Of a stretch of DNA of 64,000 bases, positions 48,035 through 62,050 are shown one piece after another. The notes under the pieces were generated by a model. The model ran no database searches, was not told the DNA's origin, and saw only the letters and a list, made by a program, of their open reading frames with translations. Source of the DNA: Pholiota molesta (Eukaryota > Basidiomycota > Agaricomycetes > Agaricales > Strophariaceae); the NCBI GenBank assembly GCA_014925825.1, contig JACGCK010000108.1:1-64000 (forward strand), given 5' to 3'. A program made the translations under genes and the position numbers. Numbering within the stretch: the first letter of the stretch is position 1; every line of letters begins with the position of its first letter.

Positions 48035-49328
48035 ATGCGTTTCTCAACTGCCATTCCTTTCATCGCCGCTGTTGTTATTGGAACATCTAGTGTGCTTGCT
48101 AATGTGAGTACAATAAATCATTTCTTTCTCGACGAGTTTGAATCTGATGGCCAAGCAGGACTTTGATGAATTTGACTCTCTTGTGGAACGAGATGGCGAT
48201 ATGGAACTCGAGGCCCGCGATGTAAGCATAATTTCGAACCTTTCAATCTCGCAGATAACTGATCGACATGTTGCGAATAGGCTTATGACAACTACGCTCT
48301 AGAGGCTCGCCAAGTTCACGGCGGTGGTCACGGCGGACACGGCGGACACGGCGGTGGCTTTGGCGGTGGTCACAGCGGACACGTTGGTCACTTCGGTGGC
48401 CACGGCGGACACGGTGGCCATGAGTCCCATGACAACTCCGCTCTCGAGGCTCGCCAAGTTCACGGTGGTGGTCACGGCGGACACGGACACTTCGGTGGCC
48501 ACGGCGGACATGGTGGACACGGCGGACACGGTGGACATGGCGGACACGGTGGTCGCTTCGGTGGCCACCGTGGTGGCAGGCACGGTCAGGGCGGCATGGG
48601 CCACAGGGGACAAGGACACCATGCCGCGGGTGGCGCGCCACCCGCTGAGCCAGCCGCTCCTTCTGCGGAGCCCGCACCCGACGCGTCAGCACCAGCGGTG
48701 GCAGGACGCGCATTCATGGAATACCAGGACTTCGAAGCGCGTGAAAACCACGGCCACGGTGGCAGGCAGGGCGGCGGACATGGTAACCACCACAGGCATG
48801 GACGCAAGGGCAGCAGGCACCAGAGGAAGCAGAAGCACGCTGCTGCTGGCGCCGCTGATCCCGCCGCTGCCACTGACCCTTCAGCTGCTGCCCCCCTGCT
48901 GAGGCTGCTCCCGTTGATGCCTCAGCACCAGCCCTGTTTCCGCGCGTGAGCTCGCCTTCGAGGAGTTCGAAGCGCGCAACGAGGGTTTCCATGGTGGTCA
49001 CCGTGGAATGCGCCACACTGGAGGACACGGAAGGCAAGGCAGCCATGGCCACCATGGCCATGGCCACGGACAGAACCGCATGCACCACCACAACCACGCT
49101 CAGAACCCCTCTGCCGCGGCTCCCCCAACTGCTGAACCAGCTGCCGCTGCTCCCGATGCCGCTGCACCTGCTCCCGAGGCACCTGTGGCTCGCGAGTTCG
49201 AGGCGTTCTCAGCGCCCGCGATTTCATGGACCTCAACAGCGAACTGAGGCACGATGGGACGAGTATGACGCCTGGATGCCCGCGACGTCGACGCTTTGGA
49301 AGAGTTGCTCGCTCGTTACAGAGATTAA
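48035..49328 (+). CDS. Secreted His/Gly-rich repeat protein, frame interrupted
   Basis: Not a named family. Exon 1 (48035-48103) is a clean signal peptide, MRFSTAIPFIAAVVIGTSSV ending LAN. Exon 2 (48159-48221) is acidic: DFDEFDSLVERDGDMELEAR. Exon 3 from 48281 has two tandem blocks beginning ALEARQVHGGGHGGHG, with dozens of His-Gly-Gly units, then a Pro/Ala-rich spacer (PPAEPAAPSAEPAPDASAP), a further FEARENHGHGG block and a Lys/Arg/His stretch. The first frame ends at 48949, but the same pattern resumes in other frames: PPAEAAPVDASAPAL, then ELAFEEFEARNEGFHGGHRG, and finally ARDVDALEELLARYRD to a stop at 49328. So at least three one-base breaks are present, the first at a six-C run near 48890. 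The repeats suggest metal binding or a wall-associated role; this is inference. Confidence 0.7.
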
Positions 49329-49659
49329 GTACATACGTAGATGATACTTGGTTTGATACCGAATATGAACCATTTTTTTTGGCTCAAAAATATCTACTAA
49401 GTCATAAATAAGTGAGCGTACTGGGCAATTCCATTTGAAGTGCTTGAATCTGCTTATCTGGTGCATCTATCGACCTTAATTCTTCGAGTTGTAGGTGGTT
49501 CAGATTTCAGCGAACAAAAGGATGAGATACAGAATAAAAGAGAGCCGCGCAGGAGGCATTATATGAAGGCGTGGGAACATAATGGCCAGGGTAAAGCCCA
49601 AGTAATCTCTTGGTATCGCAGTCACAACAGCAACCGCGGCCACAGTGGTCTCTCCTTAG
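49329..49659. other. Intergenic region
   Basis: 330 bp between the His/Gly-rich gene and VPS4. An AT-rich 3' end with an eight-T run, then an agag-rich leader. No gene seen. Confidence 0.45.
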
Positions 49660-51244
<1,585 letters not shown>

Positions 51245-51807
51245 GATATGCATTTTTTTCTACCCAATTTGTAGTTTATACTCCACCTTTTGGTTCCAAT
51301 ATTTATTCTGTATGATTTCAGGGCAAAGGACGAGCAACATTCCATTGGTTATGTGTCATTGGGGTGAATCGCGCACTTTCTATCAGCTTGGTTGTTCACC
51401 TTTTATTAGGATTATACCCAGGATCTGGCAGTTGGATAGAAGGGGGCCAGGGGTACGCTCGGCTGTACTAGTCAACCGGAGCGATATCAAATAATTTCAC
51501 AAGAATGATATCGAGGAATTGTCAGGAATGGGAAGACGCGATACTCTAAGAATCCTTCGATCTCGAGGATAATCGATGATACCTTATTCTCTCGGAGGTT
51601 GCAATGCTCTATACTGGCTTCTTTGAATGCAGCATCCTTTTATTTTACTCGAAAATGTAATGGAACTTGGAAGAAAACATATATGAAGTTGACGGTGGAA
51701 GGTTGCAGAGAATCATTTAAGTCACGTGAGAGTGTCATTAAATTAGTGCTCCAAGTTTGCCGAAGCTCGTGTACAATCTCTCTTTGTTCCTTTCATCGTC
51801 GCCCAAA
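51245..51807. other. Intergenic region
   Basis: About 560 bp between VPS4 and CAND1. Short frames only. Likely VPS4 3' end and CAND1 promoter. Confidence 0.45.
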
Positions 51808-54800
51808 ATGACCAAGATATACTTAATGAACAGTCTCATCGAGAAGGTTCTCTATTTTATATTAGATCCACAGTACATCCACTAAACTTGACGCGCAGAT
51901 GCAGTCCCCCGACCAGGACTTTCGGTGAACCTCAAAGACGCGTCTTTGATCTTGATGGAGGGTACTAACACGTCTGGTAGATTCATGGGACTCAATGACT
52001 TGATGACAGAAATCAGGCAGGACCCGAACTCTTTCCAAGGAGACGAGTCGATGGAGAACAAGGTCCTTGGCATGGTCCTTTCGTTGGTCGAGGATAAGAT
52101 ATCAGAAGTGAAGAACCAAGCAGTCAAGTGGTATGCATCTTCTCTAGTTTTACACCACTATGCACTCATCTGATGATACTTGCATAGCTTAGGACAACTG
52201 ATCAAGATCCTCAGACAATCGCAGATGGAGTTGTTGTAGACAAGCTGATCGATTTCTCGGGTGGCAAGGATGAGGAGCTCAGAGATATCTCCGGACTCGG
52301 TACGCTCCTGATCACTGCCAACTACGCGTCTTTACTAAATCTTGTCTTTTCAGCGTTGAAGACAATCACCGCAGAGCTGCCCGCGGATGGCAAATAGCGC
52401 CAGCGCGTGCGCGAAATTGACGCCCAAACTTCTGGGTCAAATCCAAAAGTAAGGTGCATCTGACTCGACAAAGCTCGACAAGCTAACAGAAGACTTATAG
52501 TCAGCCACGCCTCCAGAGGCACTCGTGGAGACACTCGCCATCCTATCGATCCTCATAAGCCGATTTCCGAATCACATCTCTGCGAGCAGCTATACGCCCA
52601 CGCCACTCCAGGTTCTTGCGCCTCTCCTCTCCATCCACGACCGTGTAGAAAGAGGGCTATAACGACACTTTCTCAATTCATTCCCATCTCCAATCCCGCA
52701 TTATTCGCGGATCTGTTGAAATCGGACGTCTTGCCTAATCTCTCGCCATCAGCTCCCTTGGAGAAACAAAGGACTACCGTACAACTCGTTGCGCTGTGGC
52801 TCGCCAATCTCCTTCACAGATTGCTCCAGTTCTCAGCAGCGTTGTTCCTGGAATTTACAAGCTGTCGAGAAGTCCGATGATGAGTTGCGAGAAGGATCGC
52901 TGCAGGTAAGACATCGATATTTCTTGATAGGACATCATCTAACTCGCGTTTAGGCGCTTGAAGCCCTTGTTCTGAGATGTCCAACTGAAATTGACTTATA
53001 TCTGCCTTCAATTATTGAGGTTGGCAACAAATACATCAAGTATGACCCAGTATGTACTCGGCATTCTCTTTTTTGGGCTATGAAGCTTACATGAGTTGCA
53101 GAATTATGCAGGAGATGACGATGAAGATGAGGACGAAGACATGGCTGATCCTGATGAGGAAGACGAGGAGACGAGGATTGGATGAGTAAGTTTCTCCGAT
53201 TCCTATCTTTGTCCACTGCGCTCATTGTTCAAGGTATTCGGATGACGAGGATACGTCTTATAAGATTCGTCGCTCAGCGACCAAGCTTCTTTCTGGTGTA
53301 ATTGGAACGCGCCCTGATCGTCTAACGCGAACGTACAAGGACATATCTCCCGTTCTCATCTCGCGTTTCAACGATCGGGAGGAGACAGTGCGTTTGGAAG
53401 TATGGGCCACTTACGGAATCTTACTGTCGCAAACTACTCTATACGGTGGTGCGCCCGATCTGAAGGAGAAGCGTCTCCTCGCGGAAAGAGGAAGCGTGAC
53501 ACGAAGAACCGATGGACGCTGAAGACACGCCGTACACTCTACTCAAAGCCCAAGTTCCTGCGCTGTCAAAGGCTCTCTGAACCAGCTCAAGTCCCCAAAG
53601 ACTTCGCCTGCCGTTCTTCAAGCCGGTTTCAGCCTTTTGCATTCTCTTTTGACTGTCCTTCCTGGCTCGCTGTCGACGCAAGCTCCCTGATTATGACGAC
53701 CTCCAATCTGTCTTGTCGCAATCTCCTTCTACGTCCACATCGACTCTGCATCTACATGCTCTCCTTCCTCGCATTGTTTTTCTCTACGCATTCTCCGAAC
53801 GCATACGCAGCTTCGCTTCCTTCTCTCACTCCAGTTCTTTTAAAATCTCTTGGTGAAAGACATCCTAGAATTGCGTCAGAATCGTTCCGTGTGTTCTCAG
53901 CCCTTCTCAATTCGCTGAAACCTGTTAAAACGAACGAGTGGACGCTCCAACTCTACGACCAAGCTTCGGCAGGCTGAGCAACCACGATACAGACGCGGAA
54001 GTTCGTGCATGCGCGAGGATTGCATTGCCGATATCTGGATTTGTGCGACCGAAGTAGCCTTTTCCAAGGATAGGAAAGAGTGGGAATACATCTGTAGGAC
54101 CACAGGCAAATCTGACAGCGCTGTTAAGGTTATCACGAAGGTCGCGAGGAAGTGAGCATAGGCGATGATTGGGTGAACGGATGCGTTGCCTGGTTGATGG
54201 GATTGTTGAAAAAGAGTGGCAGATCTGGCAAGGTTGAAGTGTTCGGCGCATTGGACGTCTTGCTCAAGAGGTAATCCTTGCTTCGTTCTTTCTTTCTTTT
54301 TCATCCTCATATATTCTTTCGAAGTTACAAATCTGGGATTCCGCCTACCCTGCCTTCAAACCTGATTCCTCAAGTCAAGACCTATATCTCGACGTCGGAT
54401 ATCTCTCTGCTTTCCCAAGCACTGGCTACGTTAGCCTCCTCTTGGAGCTTGCGCCATCCATTACATTCCCCGAAGTCGAACACGACCTCTTGAACGACAT
54501 CTACACCGTCACGCATTCACCTTTGGTCTCCGGCGTGGCCTCGAGTCGCTCTTCCGATTCTTCTCGCTCTCGTGCAAGCTGATAACCAGATCGCGACTCA
54601 TGTGTCCCCAACTTGGTCATCTCAGCAGAGAAAGCACCTAAAGCGGAAACAAGCCCCTCGAATGTGGCCAAATGTATTGGCCAAATAGTTCAGAGTCAAC
54701 TTGCGGTCGCGGCTGGACCATTGCGGAATACTCTAAATATCTCAAGGTCAGATTTTATTTCTCTTCTTTAGTTAACCAAAAACTGAATTAGAGCTTTAGA

Positions 54801-56242
54801 AGCAACAAAAGCCAAGCCTTCTCTGGTTACCCTTAGCCTTTTGATTGTTGGTGAATTAGGCCGCTTCATGTAAGTTTCTTCCCTTTTTGAAGATTAGAAG
54901 ATGCTAATATGAATCTATCAGCGACATGTCAATCAAAGGGACATTTTCCTCCTTGTTGTCGATCACTTCGGGCCGAGCAGGAAGAAATGCGTGCAGCAGC
55001 AGCTTTCGCGGCCGGTAATATTGCTATCGGAAATCTGCAACAATTCCTCCCTGTCATCGTCAAAATGGTCGAAAGCGACCCTAAGAAGCGTTTGCTTGCC
55101 TGCATGCGGCGAAAGAGGTTCGTAAAATTTACCATTACGTAGCTAATTGTCTGATAGGGGTGGTTTATAGGTTGTCACCCATTGCTCGCATGGGCAGTTA
55201 GAAAGCGTCGCGGACCTTCTCTGGGGTCCTCTATTCGAGAATTCTCAGAATGCGGAAGAATCTACGCGTAACGTTGCTGCTGCTTGCTTAGGAAAACTTG
55301 CCACCACGCAACCTTCGCGTTATCTGCCCCAATTACATGTGAGCACATATCGCTCCTTGTTATAATTTCTGTTATTAATTCTTCCGTTTCAGGCTCGCAT
55401 CAAGGATCCCAACCAGATACACGAGCGACTGTTGTGTCTGCCATCCGTTACACATTTGCAGACACGTCTCAGTCGTTCGATGAAGTCTTCTCGCCTCTTC
55501 TTGTTGATTTCTTGTCTCTGATGGTGGACGAGAACTTGTAAGTGCACCGCAACATTTGCTTGTTATTTAATAGTCTGATTGGTGGTTTTAGGTTGTTCGC
55601 AGACTTGCTTATCGACCTTGAACTCGGCGGCACGAACGAAGCCCATCTCGTCCGAGATCATCTTGTGGCTTTGTTACCTAACCTCTACAAGGAAACAGTG
55701 ATCGATCCTACATTAATTAGGATTGTGCAAATGGGTCCATGGTCTCACAAAGTCGATGATGGCTTGGAAACAAGGAAGACTGCATATGAAACGATGTATA
55801 CGCTGGTATGTTTTTGAAACGATTTCAGGCTATGAAAAAAATCTTATTTATTACGCAGCTCGACACGTGTCTCTCTAAATTGAACCTCCACGAGTTCCTT
55901 GGGCGCGTCATCCCTGGTCTTTCGGATGACTCTGACGAAATCAAAGTCATCTCGCATATGATGCTCTTCCGTCTGTCCCAGGTGGCTCCTGCTGCAGTTT
56001 CTCAGCGCCTTGATGAAGCGACACCTCAGCTGGAGAAGACGATGAAGGGCGCTAATGTCACCAAGGATACGGTCAAGCAAGACCTGGAGCGTGCGGCGGA
56101 GCTGCAGCGAAGCGCTTTGCGGGCCGTGGCCGCTTTGAGCAAGATCAGCGCAGGCGTCAGCCCCAAGTTCGATGTCTTCGTCGACGAGCTCAAGAAGAAC
56201 CCGACATGGAGCCACGAATTCAGGGATCTTGTCGGTCAATGA
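51808..56242 (+). CDS. CAND1: Cullin-associated NEDD8-dissociated protein (CAND1/TIP120), 5' two-thirds frame-broken
   Basis: A HEAT-repeat exchange factor for SCF-type cullin ubiquitin ligases, which binds un-neddylated cullin. It starts MTKIYLMNSLIEK, then MQSPDQDF and FMGLNDLMTEIRQDPNSFQG, LVEDKISEVKNQAVK, DKLIDFSGGKDEELRDISGL. Then HEAT segments, an acidic loop (GDDDEDEDEDMADPDEEDEE near 53110-53170), YSDDEDTSYKIRRSATKLLS and RFNDREETVRLEVWATYGIL. The last third is clean: DTCLSKLNLHEFLGRVIPGL, SDDSDEIKVISHMMLFRLSQ, LQRSALRAVAALSKISAGVS and a stop at 56242. Single-base losses occur from about 52225 to about 54700, e.g. gaggttg read as gagttg near 52229, ggcaaaata shortened near 52398, and two in the acidic loop end. 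They resemble those in neighbouring VPS4. Confidence 0.88.
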
Positions 56243-57056
56243 TTTTGCTTGAAGCTGCTCTGCACTGCTATAACACGACTCTTAATCAAATGTATAGACT
56301 ACAACAATTTGACTGAAATGACATTTTGCGCCTCCTGAATTGATGAACTTTGCAACACACACAGTGCTGTCATCCAGCGCGTTCATCGTTCGAAAGGTTT
56401 GCATCAATCTGATCAGTTTCTATTATGATGTTTTGAATCATGATGACCACGGCGCTAATTTCATATCCATTCGGGTTCTTACACACTGTTGATACTGACT
56501 GTTATAGTTGCCTTGAGTGTCTTCGGCGTCTCTCATTTGGTATGCAACGGTGTATTATTCAGCGCGGAACGAGTTGGGCTCACTTCCTTGATGATTTTTT
56601 TTTTTGGATGTTCTAGCGCTCAATAGTCAACTCAGTTGATATAGTAGGATTCCATAGTACCTGCCTAATAGTGTTATTGATGTTATTAATAGAAAGATTG
56701 CTTGAAGGTCATGGCCGTTCAATCTGATCAACTTGAAAACGCGATTGAACAACGATTGAACCACAGTAGCGAGGCGTACACGTGTAAATGACCCACGTAT
56801 TCTATTAGCATGTCGGGATACATATACACGCCTAATCCTAGTGGCACTATCTGACCCTCGATGAATCGATAACAATGCGTTTGTGGGCCGTCATGGTGCG
56901 CTTTAAGGAGGCTTGTGCCATTTGTGGCAATTTCTCTGAAAACAAAAAGGTGAGTTGCCATATTGGGACACAATAAGGTTCAAATTCCCGGTGGCAGTGG
57001 CCCGGCGATGCGGCCGGGGATGACTCCGAACAATGTGTGGCACAGCTTAGGAATCC
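56243..57056. other. Intergenic region
   Basis: About 810 bp from the CAND1 stop to the TATA box of the next gene. Short frames only. A ggttcaaattcc word at about 56979 resembles a tRNA T-loop but no tRNA fold surrounds it. Confidence 0.45.
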
Positions 57057-57064
57057 TATATAAG
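57057..57064 (+). promoter_or_regulatory. TATA box
   Basis: TATATAAG lies 118 bp upstream of the ATG at 57175, followed by a pyrimidine-rich leader. A good match to a core promoter element. Confidence 0.6.
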
Positions 57065-57174
57065 GGCCATCCACCTCCGTCGCTCTTTCCCCCCCCAGAA
57101 TACATTGCAAACAGCGCCCGCCCATCTTTCCCTGTAGATTCCCCCTTCGTCGATCCCCTATAACACAGTTGAAC

Positions 57175-57791
57175 ATGCCAGTCGCTAGTACGAGTAAACG
57201 AAACAGTCGCAAAACTGCGTCCGTAACCCAGGGCTCGCTGAGATCAAAAAAAGGCCACATGCTGCGTGTCATTAACCAGCCGGAGACCGTTGCGTGGAGT
57301 GAGGCTCTGAAAAACGCGTCCCTTTTGGAATCTGGTTTTGAGACTCTGGATGAGGCTTGTGAATATCCTTTCAAGGTTGGTAGAGCATCGCTGTGGGCAA
57401 CATACTATAGCGCCAATTGTTCAAAGAACATAATTAACCTCACATTTTTTAGGACCAAGATCCGGTGTGGGTTCGAACAAAAGGAGACAAATGGACGTTT
57501 GGTAAAGTGTCTGGTAGAATCATTCGCAAGGGCCCCACTCGATATGTAGGTCTCTTTTTTTCTGCCTTACAGTCGTATCGGCGCTTATTCTTTCAAACCC
57601 TATAGCAACAACATGGCCTCTTCTACCATGTGAACTTCGGGCCTAAATACAATGTAAGAAAGTACTTCGCCCCCATGAACGGCGAGATCAAACCCGACAC
57701 AGAAGCAATCCGCAGATTGCTTCGTGACGAGGGCTGGCTTGGATCCGACACGGACATGACAGACGATTCACACTCAGATTATACCGAATGA
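57175..57791 (+). CDS. Small conserved basidiomycete protein with a Tudor/SH3-like core
   Basis: Three exons (57175-57375, 57453-57545, 57606-57791) give 159 residues. The N-terminus is basic and Ser/Thr-rich (MPVASTSKRNSRKTASVTQG). The core reads DPVWVRTKGDKWTFGKVSGR, IIRKGPTRY, then GLFYHVNFGPKYNVRKYFAP and MNGEIKPDTEAIRRLLRDEG; the tail is acidic. I recognise this core from many hypothetical proteins of Agaricomycetes. The WVRT...W..GKV and FGP pattern looks like a small beta barrel, which is inference. No membrane segment or signal peptide. A TATA box upstream suggests regulated expression. Confidence 0.82.
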
Positions 57792-58985
57792 GTTTGTGCT
57801 TGACTCTACAGCAGCTCGATAGAATACCATATTATACCATAATCCAATGTAGCATAGTGTACTTTCTATTTCTGAAGCCGGAACTGTGTTCTGGAATTTA
57901 TGGTTCATAACATCTCAATTTTTTGATGCTGGATACCTATCATTGACAAGTGCCGTCAGAGTGGCGTGCAATCAGCTCGAACAAATCATGACAGACCTTG
58001 GAAATCTACATCAAATGTTCAAACATTCACAGCGCAAAGCACCGCCTAAACTGTATAATTTGGGCATTCGGGATCAATAATATTTGATGTCTCCTGCTTT
58101 CAACCCCGTAAGTTACTTATAATTAGCTTGAGGGATGGTCAATTTGCCATTGCTTCACTAGCTTCACTAATCATTTGAGCGCTTACATTAAACTGCAAGC
58201 ACCCAACTCGCTATTGCCCTTTCCATGCGCACTGCGCAGGCAGAGGCATGACCTCTCTCGCATTCACAATCCACATAAATGAGAAAGAGATTGTCCATAT
58301 CCAGCACAACGACACAGTCCAGGTTCCGAGTCCCGCTATGCCACAGCTCGCATCCATAACTACAAAGCCTCGCACACGAAAAATATCATGGAAAGACATC
58401 AAATAAAATTCGACCAACATTCCACATTATTTGAAAAAACTACATACGTATATAAAAGTGTGTATCCCCCAAAAGAGGCCACGACAACTCGAACAGAGAT
58501 CAAACCATCCAGCTCGGCGCTCAAAGGGAAAGAAAAAAAAAGGGGTGGCAAAGAACGGGGGAAGAAAAGAAAAGACAAAAGCTAGACATAAGCAAGTCAA
58601 AGAGAGAACGAGAGGGGCGCGTAAAACATCGAAGAAATTAGGAACATCGGCCAACTCGAATTGCGGAAGAAAGAGGGAGGGGGTGGGTTGTAAAGGGCAC
58701 GGGCACCGAACGGGCAAAGAGTCAAGAGATCGAGGCAGAAACACAGAAAGAAACTACCCTACAAAACGTGAAACAAAAGGCGGAAGAGCAGCAGCGTTCA
58801 TAGAGGGCACAGGCGAGGAACAGGACATGGCTTGCCTGGACGCCCCCGTGAAAAAAACCCAGATCAAAACAAGGGGTATACTTGACCAATGCCCAATGCG
58901 GGGATAATCACTAAAAACGACAATGTTAACACAAACACACACACCCCAATCCACAAGAAAAAACACTCACAAAAAGCGCCCTCGT
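57792..58985. other. Intergenic, including the 3' end of the kinase gene
   Basis: 1.2 kb between convergent genes. The part from 58420 to 58760 is strongly purine-rich on the plus strand (gaaagaaaaaaaagggg and similar), which creates long meaningless frames on both strands. No gene is supported. Confidence 0.5.
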
Positions 58986-61245
58986 CTACACGCCATTCCC
59001 CAGGTACGCCATCCCCATCGCGCGCGCACTCACATGCACATGCTTCGCCTCCGCGACCTCGTGGCAGATCTCGATCCCCTGGATCCACGGGTGCGCGATG
59101 ACCTCCTCGATCGTCGAGCGCTGCCGCGGGTCCGGCTCGAGCATCTTGCGGATGAGGCTGCGGCACGCGCGCGGGTTCAGGTTGTTGATCGTCGGCGGGC
59201 ACGACGCCACCGCCTGGTTCGCGCTCGCGCACGCCTGCGCATAGGACGAGTACAGCGGGTCCGTCGCGGGCTGCGCCGCGCGCCACGGGAGCTCCTGGAA
59301 GTGCAGGCAGTAGTACACGATGCCGACGGCCCAGATGTCGACCAGGCGCGCGTCGTAGGCTGGCAGCGGGGCACGCAGCGTCGTCATGGGTGGAGACGGA
59401 TTGAAGAGGTTGAGGAAGATTTAGGATTGAGGAGATGCCAAACAGAAAGCGAGCAAGGACGATATGTCAGGCTGCCTCTGCATGAGCAAAACAGCAATTA
59501 GGGAGGCTTACGTTTGCCCAAAAACTGCTCGGGTGCGATGTAGGGCTCGCTTCCACAGAGCCCCGTCGACATGTGCACCGTCGCTTCCCAGGGAAGGCGA
59601 TACACCGTCGACGCACCGTAGTCGCCAATCTAGCCAAAGTGTCATTGTGAGAGAGTCCAGAAGAGGATTAGGGTATATATATGTACCTTCAAGTGTCCTT
59701 TCGTGTCAAAGAACAGGTTCTCTGGCTTGATATCGCGGTGCGCGACGCCCTGGCTGTGCAGGTAGGAGAGGCCGTTCAGAATCTGCTTGAAGCAGCATTC
59801 GACTTCGCTCGGGCTCATTCCTCTGTGGATGACATTGTCAGCAACTTGACGACCTGGACGGATGAGTGCCGAAACAGAGAAGCAACAGAAAATAGGCACA
59901 ATGACCCGGCCGATAATGCGCGTTTCTACGGCCGAGAGGGTCCTCCTCAAGGAATGCCTCGGAATAGAAATCTGAAACATAGGCAGAAATTTTTATAAAG
60001 AGATGCCATGCCAAGCTACAGCTTGAACCTTTCCCATGAACGCGACAGAAGCAACAAAGGGGAGAAAAAAACGACAAGAACGCTGGTGACTCACCCTTTC
60101 TTGATAGCAGCATACAGATCTCCCCCAGGACAGAACTCCATGACTTCACACCAATGTTGGCTCTCATCTTGCACGAGATCGACGGTCTCGACGATATTCG
60201 GGTGATGCAACGTCGACGATATGCAGAACTCGGCGGTGAGCTTCTTCACATACTCTTTTTCCGATTCGTTCTTGCGGCGTTTGCGGAACTCCTATTCAGA
60301 AAAGAAAAAAAGTGAGACTTCCTCCCTGCCAACCACGAACGGAGCGGGACGTACCTTGATGGCATAGAGTTTTTCTTCGCTGCGATCCCACTTGTGCGCC
60401 AGTCGGACCACACTGGTGGCGCCCTTCCCGATCGCAATCTTCTGGCACACACCGTACTTCTGCGTCAGACTGACGGCACTGTCGCCCCCGATGCTCTTCG
60501 CGCGCCCGTCCCCCGCGTCCGAGTCCGACTTCTTCGACGACGTCGAGCGCTGCGAGCTCTTCCGGTTCAGCTTCGGCCCGTTCGCGAGCAGGTCCTTCAG
60601 GTTGAACTTGTGCGACACGCCGTCGCCCTTGTCCGAGTGCACGGACGCGGGCTTCTTGCTCGGCGTCACGACCGGCGCCTCGCTCGCCTTGCTGGCGCGC
60701 CGCTCGCGCCCAGCAGCCGCGGGAGGCGCGGCGACCTTGTTGCCGGAGACGCCGGCGGACATGCTCGGCGCGCGGCTCGGGGGCTGGCTCGGGGGCCTGC
60801 TCGGGCCCCTGCTGGGCGGCGCGCTGGGCCCGTCCCAGAAGCTGTCGGTGGGCGACGTCGCCGAGGGCGAGTGGACGGGGCTCTGTGGCGCCGACGGGTG
60901 CCGTTTGTGCGCACTGGCTTGGTCCGAGGACCCAGAGGAGACGGTGGACAGAGGGATGCTTGCGAGCTTCTCCAGCGCGCCACGTGTGTAGCCTGGCTGC
61001 TTGACGCCGGTCAGAAGTGAGTCAGGCGGGGGTAGTGGATAGCTGCCTGGAACGATGGTGGGCGTGGCGGCGGAGTGACCATTGATGGTGGGGGTGATGG
61101 TCTTGGAGCTGGAACTGTTGCTGGTGTGGGATAGTTGCATAGAGACCTGGAATTGGCGGGATAGATCACCATGGGGGGGCTTGTCGGGGCCGTCGCCCTC
61201 GCCTTCCGGTTGTGAGGTCTCTCCTGAGGATTCTGGAATGGCCAT
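58986..61245 (-). CDS. HAL4/SAT4-type serine/threonine protein kinase
   Basis: Five exons (60355-61245, 60095-60291, 59687-59822, 59512-59629, 58986-59359) join in frame to 571 residues. The first 290 are Ser/Pro-rich and probably disordered ([19 protein letters not shown], then [20 protein letters not shown]). Kinase domain: [86 protein letters not shown] in place of [42 protein letters not shown], and [20 protein letters not shown]. This arrangement is that of the fungal Npr1/Hal4/Sat4 group, which controls transporter stability and ion homeostasis in yeast. An in-frame ATG at 61338 is an alternative start. Confidence 0.92.
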
Positions 61246-62050
61246 GGTTGGAATATACGAAGTCGTGGTGAGTGCTGTGTGTGGGGCTAACGTTGTCGAT
61301 GGTTTGGTTTGATTAAAAAAACCACTTTTGTATATCAAGGATGGCGATGAGTTTAGATGGATCGCAATGACCGGATGGACGTAAAAGGGTATTGGTGATT
61401 GTGGAAGATATAGTGTAGGCGTGGGGTGAGCTTGACAACAAGCAGGTGCTGGTGGGTCGTGGTGTCGAGTTCTATAGGGACATAATCATGGTGTACAACA
61501 CGTTCCAGGGAATTTTGAGTGTTGAAAACTGGGGGAAAATGTGAGCGTGGGTTGCGGAGGAAAGACGAGAAGAACGGACAAAGGTAGAGAGACGGGGCCT
61601 GTTTGAGAATCAGACAAATTGGGTGGAGAGCGCCGCGATCCGGGCCTCTCGCTGTCACCGTGGGTGACGAGGGGGGAGAATGAGACGGGCGCAAAGAGCT
61701 GGACGGAGATGGTGGTGGTAGGAAAGAAAGAAAAAGCCGCTCCCGCTTTTCACGATTAATACAGGAACCTCGGCCGTGTGTCAGCGTCAAAACTGGCCCA
61801 CGACACGTGCTTCCGCAATTTTTCTTTTTTCCTCCCTCCAACACCGTCTCTCCTGCCCTCCACCGCCTGTTTCGTGGCCAGCACGCACATCGCAGGCCAC
61901 AGAAACACGTATGGCCGCTGGCACCACCCATCGACCCCCAGCGTCCCACACGAGGCTTCCAGCCCGCGAGAAAACACCCCCATGCCCTTGTGATCCACCC
62001 TCGCGGGCCACCTCCGACTCGGGCCACGCCTAATCAGTCCTCCTGAGGCT
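61246..62050. promoter_or_regulatory. Upstream region of the HAL4-like gene
   Basis: About 800 bp without a supported gene. On the minus strand it reads as a pyrimidine-rich leader (for example tctcattctcccccctcgtc at about 61667-61686), fitting a long 5' UTR. The frames over 200 codons here are composition artefacts. Confidence 0.45.

Noticed and set aside
48243..49236. Several minus-strand frames of 95-156 codons opposite the His/Gly-rich gene
   Set aside because: They are antisense reads of the His-Gly-Gly repeats, giving Val/Ala/Arg or His/Arg repeats with no start context or splice logic.
56960..57000. tRNA-like T-loop word ggttcaaattcc
   Set aside because: No matching acceptor stem, anticodon arm or D-arm can be folded around it.
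58420..58910. Plus frame of 158 codons with Lys/Arg/Glu-rich translation, and a Phe-rich minus frame
   Set aside because: Both come from a purine-rich stretch; the translations are low complexity and the region is the 3' flank of the kinase gene.
60392..61020. Two overlapping plus-strand frames of about 200 codons opposite the HAL4-like kinase
   Set aside because: They are antisense shadows of a GC-rich Ser/Pro-coding exon; their translations are low-complexity Arg/Ala/Gly-rich and match no family, while the minus frame has a full kinase.
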